DNA from: Campanula takesimana
Taxonomy: Eukaryota; Streptophyta; Magnoliopsida; Asterales; Campanulaceae
DNA: 64,000 nucleotides
Reading direction: 5' to 3'
NCBI GenBank assembly: GCA_026119855.1
Contig: JAOWBW010001902.1
Location: 102,095 to 166,094 of the forward strand
In this document: in pieces, positions 12,121 to 23,513 of the stretch
Numbering within the stretch: position 1 is the first letter of the stretch
How the letters are laid out: each line of letters starts with the position of its first letter
Notes under the pieces: generated by a model
Databases searched by the model: none
Told to the model about the DNA's origin: nothing
Seen by the model: the letters and a program-made list of their open reading frames with translations, nothing else
Made by a program: the position numbers and the translations under genes

Positions 12121-13474
12121 TGTCGTGACCCCGACCCGTTTGGACCCACGCTCGGATCACGAGCGGACGACGATTTAAAACTAATTAAATTTTTAGAAAA
12201 CTTTACATAATATCATTTGAAAGTTTTAACACAAGGCCACCGGCCACTACGAATTTAGTTATATACAAACTTCACAATTTTCCCAAAAGTTTAACAAAAT
12301 GAACCACTTAGTCATAACAAGGTTTTGACTACTACCCAAAAGGGGTTACATTTACATAATGTAAGCCACTACCTTCCCAAAATAACCTCCCAACTCGTCG
12401 CCCTTAACCGTGCTTATTGTGGCCTATTCCCTGGCTCGCCTCGACCTAAGGAAAACAAATTTGAAAGGAACGGGGTGAGATAAAATCTCAGTAAGTTACT
12501 AAATGCAACTACATGGCACGGCATAACAATATGCAATAATCATAATATAATAAGGAGTAAACAACATTTAGCACATAACCACATAGGCTGAATGAAACAC
12601 GTTACAAAGGATACATGAGCTAAGGTTTAAACCCAAGGATATAAAATCTTCACAGCATCAATGAGCAGCACGAACGGCTGAAGCAGAGGTTCCGGAACCC
12701 ATAGTAACCAATCAATAACAAGGGGGGAAATGACACAGAGTCATTACCCAAACACGGCAAAAATTCCCCAAAGAGGAACTAGCCAACCCAACTATGGCCA
12801 TATAGTGGGTCACGAGGATCAATAGACATTATAAGGAACTTAGCTCGGTGCCCTTATAATCTCTACATCACCAAACAAAGACACCAGCTGGACTTTTTAA
12901 CTATTGCACAAACGGTGTATGACTTCAAAAGAGGAAATCATACTAGATACATCACAAAATGATCACAAGTCTCATAAAGAGTTCATCAACAATGTGCAAC
13001 AAAACCATTTCTCAAATAATGAATTCCAATAAGGAAATACCATAAGACATCACAAAAGTGAAATGCCAATCACATAACACTCCATCACCACATTCATAAC
13101 CTTAATACGCTCCTTACATAGCTTATATAGGCCTAAGGTTGACCTATCATTGATCCGAGTACTTATTTTTAAGTTATGAACTTTTATGCTTAAAATAGGG
13201 GTGCACGGCCGAGTCAACAAATCTGCTCGGTCGAGCAACACTACCAATTTTGACACAAACCTTCTGACTCACCTGCTCGGCCGAGTCAAGGGAAGTGCTC
13301 GGCCGAGCACCACCTGAACTAAAAAAAAACGCAGAAACCCAATTTCTTCCTAAAACAAACTTTAACCCCAAATTGCTACTTGGTTGAGCTCAAGGATGAA
13401 TTCTAACTAGTTTATGGTCGTTTCCTTCACTACTATTACTCATTTAACACCATTAGAGACACCCATTACACCAC

Positions 13475-13505
<31 letters not shown>

Positions 13506-14197
13506 AATCAACCTAACAAGAAAAGGGGAAATTCACCAAATGAAGCTCAACTACAACCCAACACCACAAACATTGCATTATATCATTATCAAATTACTAC
13601 ATGAACAGTCCTAATAAAAGGGGGTTAGTGAACTTACCTTGAATGGGGAATGATTTTGAGTTCAAACCCACTTCTAAAATTGCTCTAATTGCTACACCCT
13701 TCAACCTAATTACCTTGAGGAGGTTAATTCTAGGAAGAATAAGAAATTAGAGAGGGAAAATTGAAGATGAGAATCCTTACCATGGATTTCTTGACATGCA
13801 TGGAGAATGAGAAGGAGGATGAAGAATGGAGTTGGAGAGGAAGAAAGAAAGGGAAATATTGGGTGGAATTTTTCTGGGAATGAAGAGGGTGGAGGGGTTA
13901 ACTACCCAAATCAAGGTTTCCTCTTAAACAACTAAACCCCTCTAGTTAGCCCATGAACACTTACACCCCTTGAGTTAATTTTACCCTAAAGCCCTTAAGG
14001 TTCTATTAACACATAAGTCTAACTCTTACTAATTTAATGATATAATACTTAAAACTCAACAATTAACATTGCAAGTATTTATTTAACATAATATGCACAC
14101 ATATAATTTCAATAAATAATTCTAAGCATGAAATTGAATAAACATATAATAGTCAAAATAATAATTAAAATTAGAGCCCGGATTTGGGGTCGCTACA
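12121..14197 (-). repeat. 5' LTR of the Gypsy composite (2077 bp)
   Basis: TGTCGTGACC to TCGCTACA, followed directly by the AAATC duplication. It nearly matches 5418-7485; visible differences are a shorter (ACA)n run and small indels. The palindrome block is at 13204-13310 (ACGGCCGAGT, GCTCGGTCGAGC, GCTCGGCCGAGT, GCTCGGCCGAGC). Confidence 0.9.
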
Positions 14198-14704
14198 AAA
14201 TCAATTCATTTGGGTACGGCCATACACTATCATCAATCTCACTCATTGAGTGGCCAAGCAGATATCTCTCTTGAGAGAGGGATAAATCCCATCTTGACTT
14301 ATCATTCTTCCCTACAAGAATCCGATTATGCCAATCGTAGCCTTTATAACCACCCGCTTCATGTGGAAGACCATGATAATCTCAGGTCTAAGGATTCAAA
14401 TGGTATGACTTTTATTAGATTTAATTATGACATTTGACCATGACATAAATCTCATAACAGGTCTATCTAGTACCTTGTTGTCCAACAAGTACCCACAAGT
14501 TTAATCCGCATCCTATGCACCATAATCATCATATGATTATCCATTAAACTCATGCTAGCCCTTTCATAAGTGCTAGGGACAATGATTATTATAATAAACA
14601 TGCAAAAGATATAATAGTCGGGTTTGTTATCTCTATAACAATGAAGCTATGATATAACGCATATGCATTTCTCAAGGGCCTATGGCATAATATCCAACAC
14701 CTCG

Positions 14705-15870
14705 TTTTACCATGATGTGTCCTTACTTAGTGGCACGCTTCCTTTAGATTCTTCAATGACTTCTTTGGCCACTTCCTTTATGAAGTGCTCCGTCTCGGTC
14801 CATGTCGAATCTATAACTATATCCTCCATATTACCTTACCAAGTACCGGTAGTCGTCATCTTAGCTTAAAAAAAAAACTTTGTTGATTCTTTCCTTAAAG
14901 CCTCTACCACTTGATTCTAAAGTCTACTTGTGGTTTTCACTTTCTTAAAATTCTCCTACTTCAAAAATCAAGTACCACAAGTCTATGTTAAGTTGTTGTA
15001 CTCTCCCCCGGAATAACCTTGCAATTTGTATAACTCTCTCTAAAACATTTCTTACTAAAAAGAAATCAATCTAACTTGCATTACCTCCACTCCTATAGGT
15101 CACCAAGTGAGATTGTCAACCAAATGTTCATTATACTCAAGTCATATGTTATCACAAAAAACCAGGATACGATGTCCTGCTTCATTCCTCTCCCCAAAAC
15201 AAAAACCTCCATGAATGCTTTCAAAGTCGTGTCGACTAGACCCCACATGTCTATTAACTCCACCAATGACTAATTTCTCACCACTAGGTATCCGTTGCAC
15301 TACCTTCTCCTAATCTTCTCAAAACTCTAGTTTAATAGATGCATCCAACCCTACCTATGGTACATATACACTAATAATATTTATAATCTCATCACATATC
15401 ACAAGTTTAATACCAATAATCCAATCACTCTTCATGTACATTTCCACCACATCATTGATATACTCCTTATTAATAATGATACCTACTCCATTCCTACCCT
15501 TATTCTTTCATGAATACCAAAGCTTAAAACCCCAAGGAGATATTTCCCTTATTTTCTCTCTAACCCCCTTAGTTTCTTGTGAATCTTCTCATCTTTGTAA
15601 TTTCCACCACTTCAAATGATCTCCCTGTCAAAGAACCAATGTTTCAAGTTTTAAAGCGCAACCCACTACCTTTCCCGCACCATGGAGTAGCTTCTTTACC
15701 CGAACTCGTCCAAAATACAGGAATCCTTGCATATTTGACACCACCCTCGGGCGCCGAGGTGGCACGTCGCTTCCGAGAGACGACCTAACAAACATTGCAT
15801 ACTTATCACTACTATGAAGTAAAGCACGTCGTTGCTGAGGAAACGCCTTCACTTGCTCAACTTTCATTTA
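14705..15870 (-). pseudogene. RTE-type LINE, 5' leader and endonuclease part, broken
   Basis: This continues the LINE of 1-1139. Removing 1140-14704 joins a minus-strand NEEVKQAIK-type segment across the breakpoint, which is the usual linker between endonuclease and RT. Upstream, near 15350-15500, the minus strand reads NGVGIIINKEY and SDWIIGIKLVICDEIINIISVYVP, typical of the AP-endonuclease-like domain that nicks target DNA. The minus-strand frame at 15628-15867 (LGSDVPPRRP) fits the conserved region just ahead of the endonuclease in plant RTE elements. Several stops and frameshifts make it non-functional. The 5' end is not sharp; I place it near 15870. Confidence 0.7.
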
Positions 15871-16371
15871 TAAGAAGGAAAAAAAATTGTATTCAGGATA
15901 TATAATAAAAGTTCACCTAGTAAACAAAAGTTTCAGTAGCTCAGATGGTTGAAAGGTAGGTTTTGTTTACAAAAGGTAGTTGGGTTCAAACCCTACTAAC
16001 TTTTCCTCTCTTCCATTTTTAAATGGTTTTTCCTTCTTAATCGAATAAGGGTTAAAACTAAAAATAACACATTAATCATGTTTAGTTTCTATACATTCGT
16101 TGTGCTAGTTAATAAAAAATTATACACAAAATTCTTATCTTTTGATTTCTCTTTCTTTTTCTATTTATAATTGATTGTTTTTTAACTTTAACCGTTGATA
16201 AATAAATTTAAAAATTTAGTGTAATTGTGCACCCGTGAGTAAAAGTTTTAGGTCCGCCACTGATCAATACTACTGCATCCAACCACCGCTGCTGTCGCCG
16301 GTCTCCAGAATCACGTCACCGGTCGCCAGTTGCCATAATGCGTTCGTCGGCATGCAGTATTATACTTAGTG
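15871..16371. other. Gene-free stretch with repeat debris
   Basis: No coding sequence. It contains the SINE-like head described separately. Near 16225-16261 is an end-like sequence GGTCCGCCACTG resembling the right end of plant hAT-type elements; I found no matching left end. Confidence 0.4.
15925..16010 (+). mobile_element. Possible tRNA-derived SINE head
   Basis: It contains a good polymerase III A box (TAGCTCAGATGG, 15937-15948) and B box (GGTTCAAACCC, 15983-15993) with spacing of about 35 bases between them. The T-arm can pair around the B box. The anticodon stem does not fold into a normal 5-bp stem with a 7-base loop, and no acceptor stem closes, so it is not a working tRNA gene. No clear 3' tail or duplication was seen. 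Confidence 0.45.
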
Positions 16372-17047
16372 TTAGGGGCAGATGTAGTATATGACCAGGG
16401 TGGGCAGATGCACACCCTGGATTTTCCGATTTTTTTTACAGAGTAGTTAAAAAAAAAAAAAGGTTGTAAAGTTAGTCAAGCTAGGCCATTTTGGAGCTAC
16501 ATTCGTGTCCGCAAGTCGCGCACACATGAGTCCGGTGGTCTGAGGCACAAATCGATAAATTTTAACTACAATTTTCACCCCTCCCCCTTATGCACCCCCC
16601 CCACCTTACGCACCCAGGCACGAGAGAGAGCCTCTTGTTTACAGAATCTTAACCCATACAATGTTAATTGTATTTATACTAGTTCAACCTCTTACTACAA
16701 ACCAATATAGGATAAATTCAATTGATTTTACTCACCCATGGTCTTGGGACATTTTTCCCTCATATTTTCATCTAGGAGGCCCTTTTAAAGGAAGGAGCTT
16801 TGGAAGTCTTTCACTTACTTTTTCATGTGGGATACAAACCCACTCCCCAACTTACCTATTAACATTTGAGCTTTATATTTTTCTACTATCCTATATTAAA
16901 TTGAACTCAGCACATTTAATATTTACATGAAGAAAATATTAATCCACTTTAATCAACGAATGATTTTCCCAAGGAAATGCGCGCAATTTCCTTCACATAA
17001 TTACACATTTTTGCACACCCTAACTTGAAATCTTGGATACGCCACTG
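16372..17047. mobile_element. hAT-like MITE (676 bp)
   Basis: Flanked by CTTAGTG (16365-16371 and 17048-17054). The right end reads ATACGCCACTG, the complement of the CAGTGGCG-type ends of plant hAT elements; the left end TTAGGGGCAGATG is a weaker mirror. Inside both ends there is a CACACCCT segment. No transposase. The 7-bp match would extend to 8 with one mismatch, which suits hAT. Confidence 0.6.
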
Positions 17048-17095
17048 CTTAGTGTGCAAGGTTATGTGATACAGTAGTACTATTGCTGAATAATA

Positions 17096-17404
17096 CTCCC
17101 TCCGTCCCCGTTTAAGGTTCTTAGTTTGACTTTGCACGCTTATTAAGAAATCAAGTGTAAAACAAAGAAAAATGGGTCAACAAAAGTATGGAGGTGAGGA
17201 TATAATTGTCCAAACACTATTCATAAAACAAATGAGTGAAAAGTAAGTTGGGTAAGTAATGGTTTTTTTTGTAATTAAATGAACCTTTTGAGGGCAAGAT
17301 TATCCAAGGCACTATTCATATTTTTCCATTTATGGAATAAAGCAACTAAGAACCTTAATCTGGAACAGACCAAAAAGAAAGTAAGAACCTTAAACTGGGA
17401 CGGA
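17096..17404. mobile_element. Stowaway-type MITE
   Basis: Left TA followed by CTCCCTCCGTCCC, then GTTTAAGGTTCTTAG; the right end carries GAACCTTAAACTGGGACGGA as the inverted partner but has lost the last bases. The same subfamily, inverted, is at 60697-60970. Confidence 0.75.
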
Positions 17405-17569
17405 ACATGTAATGCTGTGAAAAACTTATAAACAATAAATTTATAAAAAATAAATTTATAAAAACTGAAATTATCGTCGGGCATTGACCCCATTTAAATT
17501 TGATAATCATAATACATAGTTTTAGCAAAATATCCGAATGACCTAGCTCAAACCCCAAAACACCTCCCT

Positions 17570-17821
17570 CCAAAAAAGTATAAAGTCACTTCCTCTCCCG
17601 CCAAATGTAATCAGTTCCAGGTGTCCTCCCTTCCATAAGGTCCGACACTCATACAATGCCGAATCAACGTCTAGGTGTCCTTGCGCCATTCCATCACCGA
17701 TCCAACGGCTCTCAATTAAAACCCAACCCCCCTCTGAACCATCATTTCCCCAGAAAAGAATAGTTCTAATTTACAAAAGTTGGAAGGAGAATACATTATT
17801 AATTTATGGTGATTCTGACGA
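17570..17821 (+). promoter_or_regulatory. Displaced core promoter and 5' leader of the PP2C gene
   Basis: Removing the Copia insertion and one duplication copy (17827-33670) joins this stretch directly to the PP2C start codon at 33673. It has a TATA-like TATAAAG near 17579, a pyrimidine-rich leader and a six-codon upstream frame (ATG 17806, TGA 17824). The TSS is inferred, not seen. The insertion now separates it from its gene by about 15.8 kb. Confidence 0.6.
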
Positions 17822-17826
17822 TTTGA

Positions 17827-18042
17827 TGATAGCCATACTTCGGATGAGTCCTTCACAAGCCGTGACTTGCAAGACAAGTAGCACAGTTAGGGATAGAATT
17901 CTAGGACAATATTTCATTAGATTTAGCCTTCAATATGTTCTCAAATTAGTTCTTATATTCCTGTATAAATAGAGGCCTCACAATTGAATAATACTTCGAG
18001 TTGTTTATTCATACAATTTCCACTACTTTCATATGTTCAACA
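17827..18042 (+). repeat. 5' LTR of the Ale-type Copia (216 bp)
   Basis: TGATAGCCATAC to TTCAACA. It carries a TATA box (TATAAATAG near 17963). It differs from the 3' LTR by scattered substitutions and about 16 extra bases (TGAATAATACTTCGAG near 17986-18001). Confidence 0.92.
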
Positions 18043-18056
18043 TGGTATCAAGAGCT
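18043..18056 (+). promoter_or_regulatory. Primer binding site of the Ale-type Copia
   Basis: TGGTATCAAGAGC directly after the LTR, one inserted base away from the initiator tRNA-Met match TGGTATCAGAGC. Confidence 0.85.
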
Positions 18057-18086
18057 TAAAATCCACAAACCCTAATTTTTTTTTCA

Positions 18087-18800
18087 ATGGCCGAAAGTTG
18101 CACCATCCCAAACGCAGCCGAACCAACCAAACCACTGGTTGTTGTTTCCCTCACCCATGTTCTTAAATTAACCCCTACAAACTACATCGCCTGGAAGATT
18201 CAGATTGAAGCGTCCTTCCTAGGCTATGATCTCTACACCTATCTCGATGGCACCCTAGTCGCCCCACCAGAAACCATCACTGTAACAACCACCACCACCA
18301 CTCCTTCTGCTGATCCAACTAAAACCGCCACCACATCCACCACTGCTCCTAATCCGGCATACCCCACATGGTTCCGACAGGATAAGCTTCTTCTCTCTGC
18401 CCTGGCCGGTTCTCTATCCGCACTGTTAGTTCCTCTTATATCCCAATGCAAAATAACTCACTTCGCTTGGACAATCCTAGCCAAAACTTATGCAAACCCA
18501 TCTGAAGGCCACCTCAAACAAATAAAATACCGTCTCCATAACATCACAAAGGGTTCTCGTTCAATCACCGACTACGTGCATGATCTCAAAACCTGTGCCG
18601 ATTAACTAGCATCCTTAGGCAGACCACTTGACTAAGATGATTTAGTTGACAAAGTCCTTGATCAAATCCAAGACCCTGAGTTTGAAAGTGTGATCACCGC
18701 AGTTCAAAGTCGAGATACTCCCATCACCTTCGATGAGATCCATGAGAAACTTCTTAACAAAGAACTGTCGCTCAAACATCGCCCCTCCACCACAACATCC
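18087..18800 (+). pseudogene. Gag of the Ale-type Copia, stop-interrupted
   Basis: ATG at 18087 opens a 172-codon frame with the Copia gag pattern (NYIAWKIQIEASFLGYDL; WFRQDKLLLSALAGSLS; GHLKQIKYRLHNITKGSRSITDYVHDL). It stops at TAA 18603. Gag-like sequence runs on to about 18800 with another stop. No CCHC knuckle or protease follows; the sequence jumps to integrase. A Thr/Pro-rich insert (about 63-92) lies between the two conserved parts. Confidence 0.85.
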
Positions 18801-19217
18801 TTGTAGACCATTTTTCAAAATACACTTGGATATATCCACTTAAACACAAAAGTGATGCCACCCAAGTCTTCTCTAACTTCAAATCCTTTGTTGAAAAATT
18901 CTTTAAGCGTCCCATTCTCACCATCTTTAGTGATAATGGAGGTGAATATATAGGTCTTCGTCCCTTCCCCACCTCACTTGTTATATCTCATCTCACTTCT
19001 CCCCCACATACTCCTGAACATAATGGCTATTCTGAAAAGAGACACCATCACATCGTTGAAACATGACTTTCTCTTCTTACCCACTCTTACATGCCACGCA
19101 AGTTTTGGCCTTTTGCCCTTGCCACTGTGTGCTATCTTATCAATCGTATGCCTTCCCGGACTCTTCAGCACCAATCTCCCTTTCTCAAACTATTCTCCCA
19201 AACTCCCAACTATCACA
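18800..19217 (+). pseudogene. Integrase core remnant of the Ale-type Copia
   Basis: Reads FSDNGGEYIGL (second catalytic Asp region), then SPPHTPEHNGYSEK-like sequence (the catalytic Glu region of Copia is normally N-G-x-x-E-R), then PRKFWPFALATVCYLINRMPS and FLKLFSQTPNYH. A frame change lies between DNGGEY and the downstream part. It is interrupted at 19218 by a solo LTR; the next conserved block of about 15 residues is missing at the junction. Confidence 0.82.
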
Positions 19218-20661
19218 TGTTGGTGTTGTATGCTCTAGGCACATTTTGTAAAACGATTAATGTTATTAATATTAATGATATTGAATGTTTGATTATTATA
19301 TCCTTTGCATGTTTATTATAATAATCCCCGTCCCTGATAATTATGATTAATTGTTAGTATAAGTTTAATGGATAATCATATGATGATTATGGTGTATGGG
19401 ATACAATTAAACTTATGGGTATTTGTTGGAGACCAAATACTGGACTGACCCATATGAGATTTATGTCATGGTCACAATGTCATAATTAAGTCTCATATAG
19501 TATATTACTGGAATCTTTAGACCTGAGATTATCACAGTCTTCCACTCGATGAACATTACGTTTGACATATTCAAACGTTACCCCTAATCGGGTAGCTATA
19601 AAGAATGTGATTGGCGTAATCGGATTCATGTAGGGAAAGGTAATAAATCAAGAAGGGATTTGTTCCTCATAAGAGAGAGATGTCAAGCTTTGGCCACTCG
19701 AAGAATGGTGTTGATGAAATGCATGGCCGTGCTCAAATAAGATTTGTACTATCAATACATTCTGGATCGAGAAAGCATTGAACATTGTAAGTTGACCATT
19801 GACCATGGCTTACGTTCAATAGACATCGTGAAACAAAGAGATTGTAATATGTTCTATAAAGGATTCACGAACTTATACAAGTTATATTAATTGGGTAGTC
19901 ATGATGGCTTGCTAGAGTCCGCTCATGATTTATGAGCACAAATGTGTTTGGGCTCATTGCCAACTTAATATAATCCTATGGGGTCACACACAAAAGGACG
20001 AATTGTTTAAAAGGCTAAAATCGGAATTCTGGTGGTGCTCGGCCGAGCACCTCATATGACTCGGCCGAGCATGGGAAATCAGAAGGTCAGATTTTCTGGA
20101 GCAAAGGTGCTCGGCCGAGCACCTTAAAGGACTCGGCCGAGCAGGCCCTGTTCGGGCCCAAAAACTGATTTCGTGTTGTGACGGGTTTTAACCTATTTCT
20201 CCTAAACGGTTTAGGACTAATATGTATATAAACCTCTAACAACGACCTAATCAGTATGAATTGATTCCATATCAATTAGATAGCCTCCGAGAGAGAGAAA
20301 AACAAGTTCTTCTTCTTCCTCAAGAACAAGAACATTGATTTTCCATATAGCCTTCAAAGTAGAAAGAGTTTCTATTGGGTCTAGCAATCCGGTTCAAGAA
20401 TCGTTCTTGAAATTCGTTCGCGTGTGGATAAACATAGAGGGCGTTGGCATCAACTCCTTCAAAGTTCGTGATCCAAGTTTTGCGGTCGTTCCTACGTTCG
20501 TGATTCGAAGAAGCGCGAAGAACAAAGATTGAAGATCTCAGAATTTTAAAGCTCCGTCACGGTTAGTGTTCTAAATTCATCTCCATATTAATTTAATCAT
20601 CGTGATCGGATCTAGGCTTTTGGGTTTCATTCCGCTGCGCATGTTTGCTCAAAACCCAACA
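19218..20661. mobile_element. Solo LTR, family X, copy X3 (inverted)
   Basis: On the plus strand it runs TGTTGGTGTTG to AAAACCCAACA, the reverse complement orientation of X1 and X2 (TTCCGCTGCGCATG near 20630 mirrors CATGCGCAGCGGAA). 1444 bp. The candidate duplication is imperfect (TCACA before, CGACA after), and a short piece of the host integrase is gone, so the insertion came with a small deletion or was altered later. The palindrome block at 20037-20142 has four copies of (G/A)CTCGGCCGAGC. Confidence 0.82.
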
Positions 20662-20875
20662 CGACAAATAAACTTGATCCCAAATCCATTCCGTGTGTTT
20701 TTGTTGGTTACTCTCCAACCCAAAGTGTGTATTATTGCCTTGATCCTCAAACTCATAAAGTCTATGTCTCTAGGCATGTAAAGTTTGTGGAGACCTCTTT
20801 TCCCTACTCGAATCCTTCAACTCCTGTCTCCACTGAGCCTACGGTTGAGGAGTGGTGTACACATAGTATCCCTCT
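20662..20875 (+). pseudogene. Integrase C-terminal remnant of the Ale-type Copia
   Basis: In frame it reads TNKLDPKSIPCVFVGYSPTQ, then YYCLDPQTHKVYVSRHVKFVETSFPY, the standard tail after the Copia integrase core. At 20876 it is cut by a short LTR element and the Pro/Thr-rich linker continues at 23950. Confidence 0.85.
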
Positions 20876-22927
20876 TGATGAAGATCAAGATAGAGATATA
20901 TTTTAATGATAGAGATAAGAATAGGAATAGATTTATTTTAATTATTATGGTTATTTTAATGTATTTTTGGATTTAATAATTAGTAGGTAATAATTTCATG
21001 CTTAGAAGTAGTTTTAGGGTTTATTTTGTTATTTTAGGCTTCTATTAGGTTACTGTTGGTCCCAAAGACACAACAAGGGTATGAAAAGAGGCTAGAGGGG
21101 AGGGGGTGAATAGCCTATTTAAAATTTCAATTTTTTTTCAAAATTCAACCTTATGCTTACTAAATGAATTTTGCGGTCACTTAAAAACCACTAGTTCAAG
21201 AGTAATATGCACAACCGAAGTTTTCGATACAAATGAGTTAGAGTTGTTTTTGCTTGAAATAGTGCGGTAGGTTAAGTTGGGGTAGGTAGAGTGCGGCAAC
21301 TTAGAGTGAGGTAGGTGAAAGGTGATTCGGTACGGTAGGTTGAGAGATTGAAAGATAGTGTCTTGGAAGTTTTGGCAAATGATAAGTTAGTCAGAATTTA
21401 GCTTAGGCAATAGGAAAAACATACAAACACAATTCACAACAAGTTTGAATATCTGAAAGATCAAAAACACTAAACGACAAACAAGATTAATATGAACAAT
21501 AAAGAACAAGATGAATAAGTTCTGAAAGTAAATTTGCAGAAAGTAAAGAGCAGTAAGTAAATGACACAATGATTTGGAAAGGTTCGATCTGTTAAAAGAT
21601 CTACGTCCTTTACCAAGATGGTCAGTCTTGGATTTTGAATGGGGTATATATTGATTCTTCTTGTGCAGATTACAAAGATGAAGTATTGAATCAACACCTA
21701 TTTCTATGAAGATCAAATCCTAGTCTTAGACCAGTGTATCCCTAATGATGCAATCTATGTGATTGATCAATCGGTGTGTGTGTGTGTAAAGAATCAAGAA
21801 CTCTATATAATCTATATGATTGAGAGTCTAATGAATCTTGTGTGTTGCTGGGCTTGAGATATGATGTGCTTGAAGGTTGCTGGAGATCTTTGAAGATTTG
21901 AAGGTTGTGCTTGAAGATTCGAAGGATTCTGGAAATCTTGAATATGATCTTATATCACCAAGTATTTCAACAGCAATTTCTCTCTTTGAATCTCAGCAAT
22001 GTTCAATGAAGAACTTAAGGACTATTTATAGCCTTGAAATGAGAGGTAGCCGTTAGAAATCTTGGGGAGCAATTTTGGAGGACAATGAGCTATTGAATTC
22101 TAATTGGAGCTCAGTCTGAGTTGTCTTTTTGTTGCAGAGTAGTGGTGGTCCAAATGTACCATCACACCATTAGATGACAGTTGAATTCAAAATTTGAATT
22201 TTGAATTTTGCAACGTTGTAAACTAACCAATGCTTTTGGACACTAGTGTGAACATGGTTAAGTATAACCAAACTTGAGTTGAGTCTTCAGTCTTCGGTCT
22301 TCATAAGGCAAGCTAAGTGACTTGCGGTCACGTCAAGTGCGGCAACTTGAGTGGCTTGGTGCGGTCACTTGAGAGTGACACTGATGTGGTCACTTGAAAG
22401 TGAATCTGGTGCGGTAACTTGTGACTGATTCAGGTGTGGTCACTTGTGACTGCTCAAAGTGTGGTCACTTGTGAGGTAGGTTGCCTTAGAAAATTTTCTT
22501 CAAAATTTGAGGAGCCAATCTTCACAAGCCTAAACTATCTAAAAATGGACTTAACTAAATGAAGTATAAAACTTCTTACAATACATCCTAAAGTCCATAA
22601 AAGATAAAATTAGGTCATAGGATCAGTCAAATTAAGTAATATGAGTGGTTTATAATAATCATACTCAACAGTTACCATATAGATTAGGATTGATTATTAA
22701 TAAACTTTTGATTGATATTGAGTGTTTACTCTCTATTTCCTAAAAGTGATTGAATTCCTTTTGGATGCCAACTTTAGTATTGATTAAATTCTTCTAGGTT
22801 GAAGATCGTTTACTAGTATCGATTAAATTCTACTAGTTTCGATTATCTATCCCATCGTTTACGAGTATCGATTGAATTTCACCGTATTCGATTATTTATC
22901 TCTTTTATGCTTCCGCTGCCTACATCA
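20876..22927 (+). repeat. 5' LTR of the short LTR element (430 bp without insert)
   Basis: Interrupted at 21054-22670 by a solo LTR with GTTAC duplications. The two halves rejoin to match 23514-23944 almost base for base. Confidence 0.88.
21054..22670. mobile_element. Solo LTR, probably SIRE-type Copia (1617 bp)
   Basis: TGTTGGTCCCAAAG to CATACTCAACA with a perfect GTTAC duplication (21049-21053 and 22671-22675). The GAGGGGAGGGGGTGAATAGC stretch near its start is typical of plant SIRE/Maximus LTRs. It contains an array of GTGYGGTCACTTG-like words at 22319-22480 and related AGTGCGGTAGGTT words at 21260-21345, about 1 kb apart within the same LTR. Confidence 0.85.
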
Positions 22928-23513
22928 TTTGGTATTCAGAGCCTGAACCTGAATTTTTCTAAATTCAGTTAAGGTATTTGTTTATCTATTTTTTCTTTTT
23001 TTTTCGAAAAAAAATAATTAAAAAAAAATATGTTTCATTTTTCGTGGCCTTTTGTTGAATCAGTAACAACCGACATTCTAGTTGATTGGTCAAAACCTCC
23101 GATTTACGATGAATGTCATTGCGAATTTGTCAATTCAACATTGTTCTTTGTTCTGCCAATTCACCCACTTCACAACCTACAAATGTGTGGTATCAACCTC
23201 TGACCCATGATGAAGAATCTTTTACACATCAATTTTTCGACCCCTTTGATGTTCCTCCTATAAAGTCATCTTCTTCAAATTACATCAAAAACTTGCTACT
23301 CAACGCGTTTATTAAGCTTCATTGGACGGATTAGATGGATGTTGTCACAAATATTAGCAAGTTCAAAATTCTTCAAAGATTGAGGGTTTTTCAGGTTCTA
23401 TTATCATGTTCCCGTGGAAAAACAATCATGTCATATGCTCTCTTTGAATGGCTACAAACTCAAGTGCAAAGCTGTTCCAAATTCGAGGACGAATTTTTCG
23501 CAGCCGAGGAGAA
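22928..23513 (+). other. Interior of the short LTR element, no recognised protein
   Basis: Starts with the primer site (22930-22943). Short frames exist (for example 23113-23334) but match nothing I recognise. The last bases encode an NSRTNF-type string before the polypurine tract, similar in style to the 3' ends of plant LTR-element reading frames. Confidence 0.5.

Larger units (their letters stand above)
1995..14197 (-). mobile_element. Composite Tekay-type Gypsy (chromovirus) insertion with three LTRs
   Basis: One insertion flanked by AAATC (1990-1994 and 14198-14202), ends TGTCGTGACC and GGTCGCTACA. Read on the minus strand: 5' LTR (12121-14197), primer site, gag, pol, polypurine tract, middle LTR (5418-7485), primer site, partial gag (4437-5330), truncated LTR (1995-4436, interrupted by solo LTR X2). 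A single duplication pair around three LTRs indicates a tandem formed by LTR-LTR recombination followed by an internal deletion, not two separate insertions. The C-terminal chromodomain-like tail and Met-tRNA primer site fit the Tekay/Del lineage. The two complete LTRs look nearly identical by eye, which suggests it is young. Confidence 0.88.
1140..14699. mobile_element. Solo LTR, family X, copy X1 (split by a Gypsy insertion)
   Basis: It starts TGTTGGGTTTTG and ends ATATCCAACA, flanked by a perfect 5-bp duplication CCTCG (1135-1139 and 14700-14704). Without the nested Gypsy block (1995-14197 and one copy of its duplication) it is about 1352 bp. No coding sequence, primer site or polypurine tract belongs to it, so it is a solo LTR. 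Its beginning (ATGCGCAGCGGAA) and its second half (GATTATACTAAGTTGGCAA) match copies at 2679-4195 and, inverted, 19218-20661. At 1632-1678 it carries three copies of GCCGTACGG. Superfamily is unknown. Confidence 0.85.

Noticed and set aside
15925..16010. A functional tRNA gene
   Set aside because: A and B boxes are present but anticodon and acceptor stems do not form.
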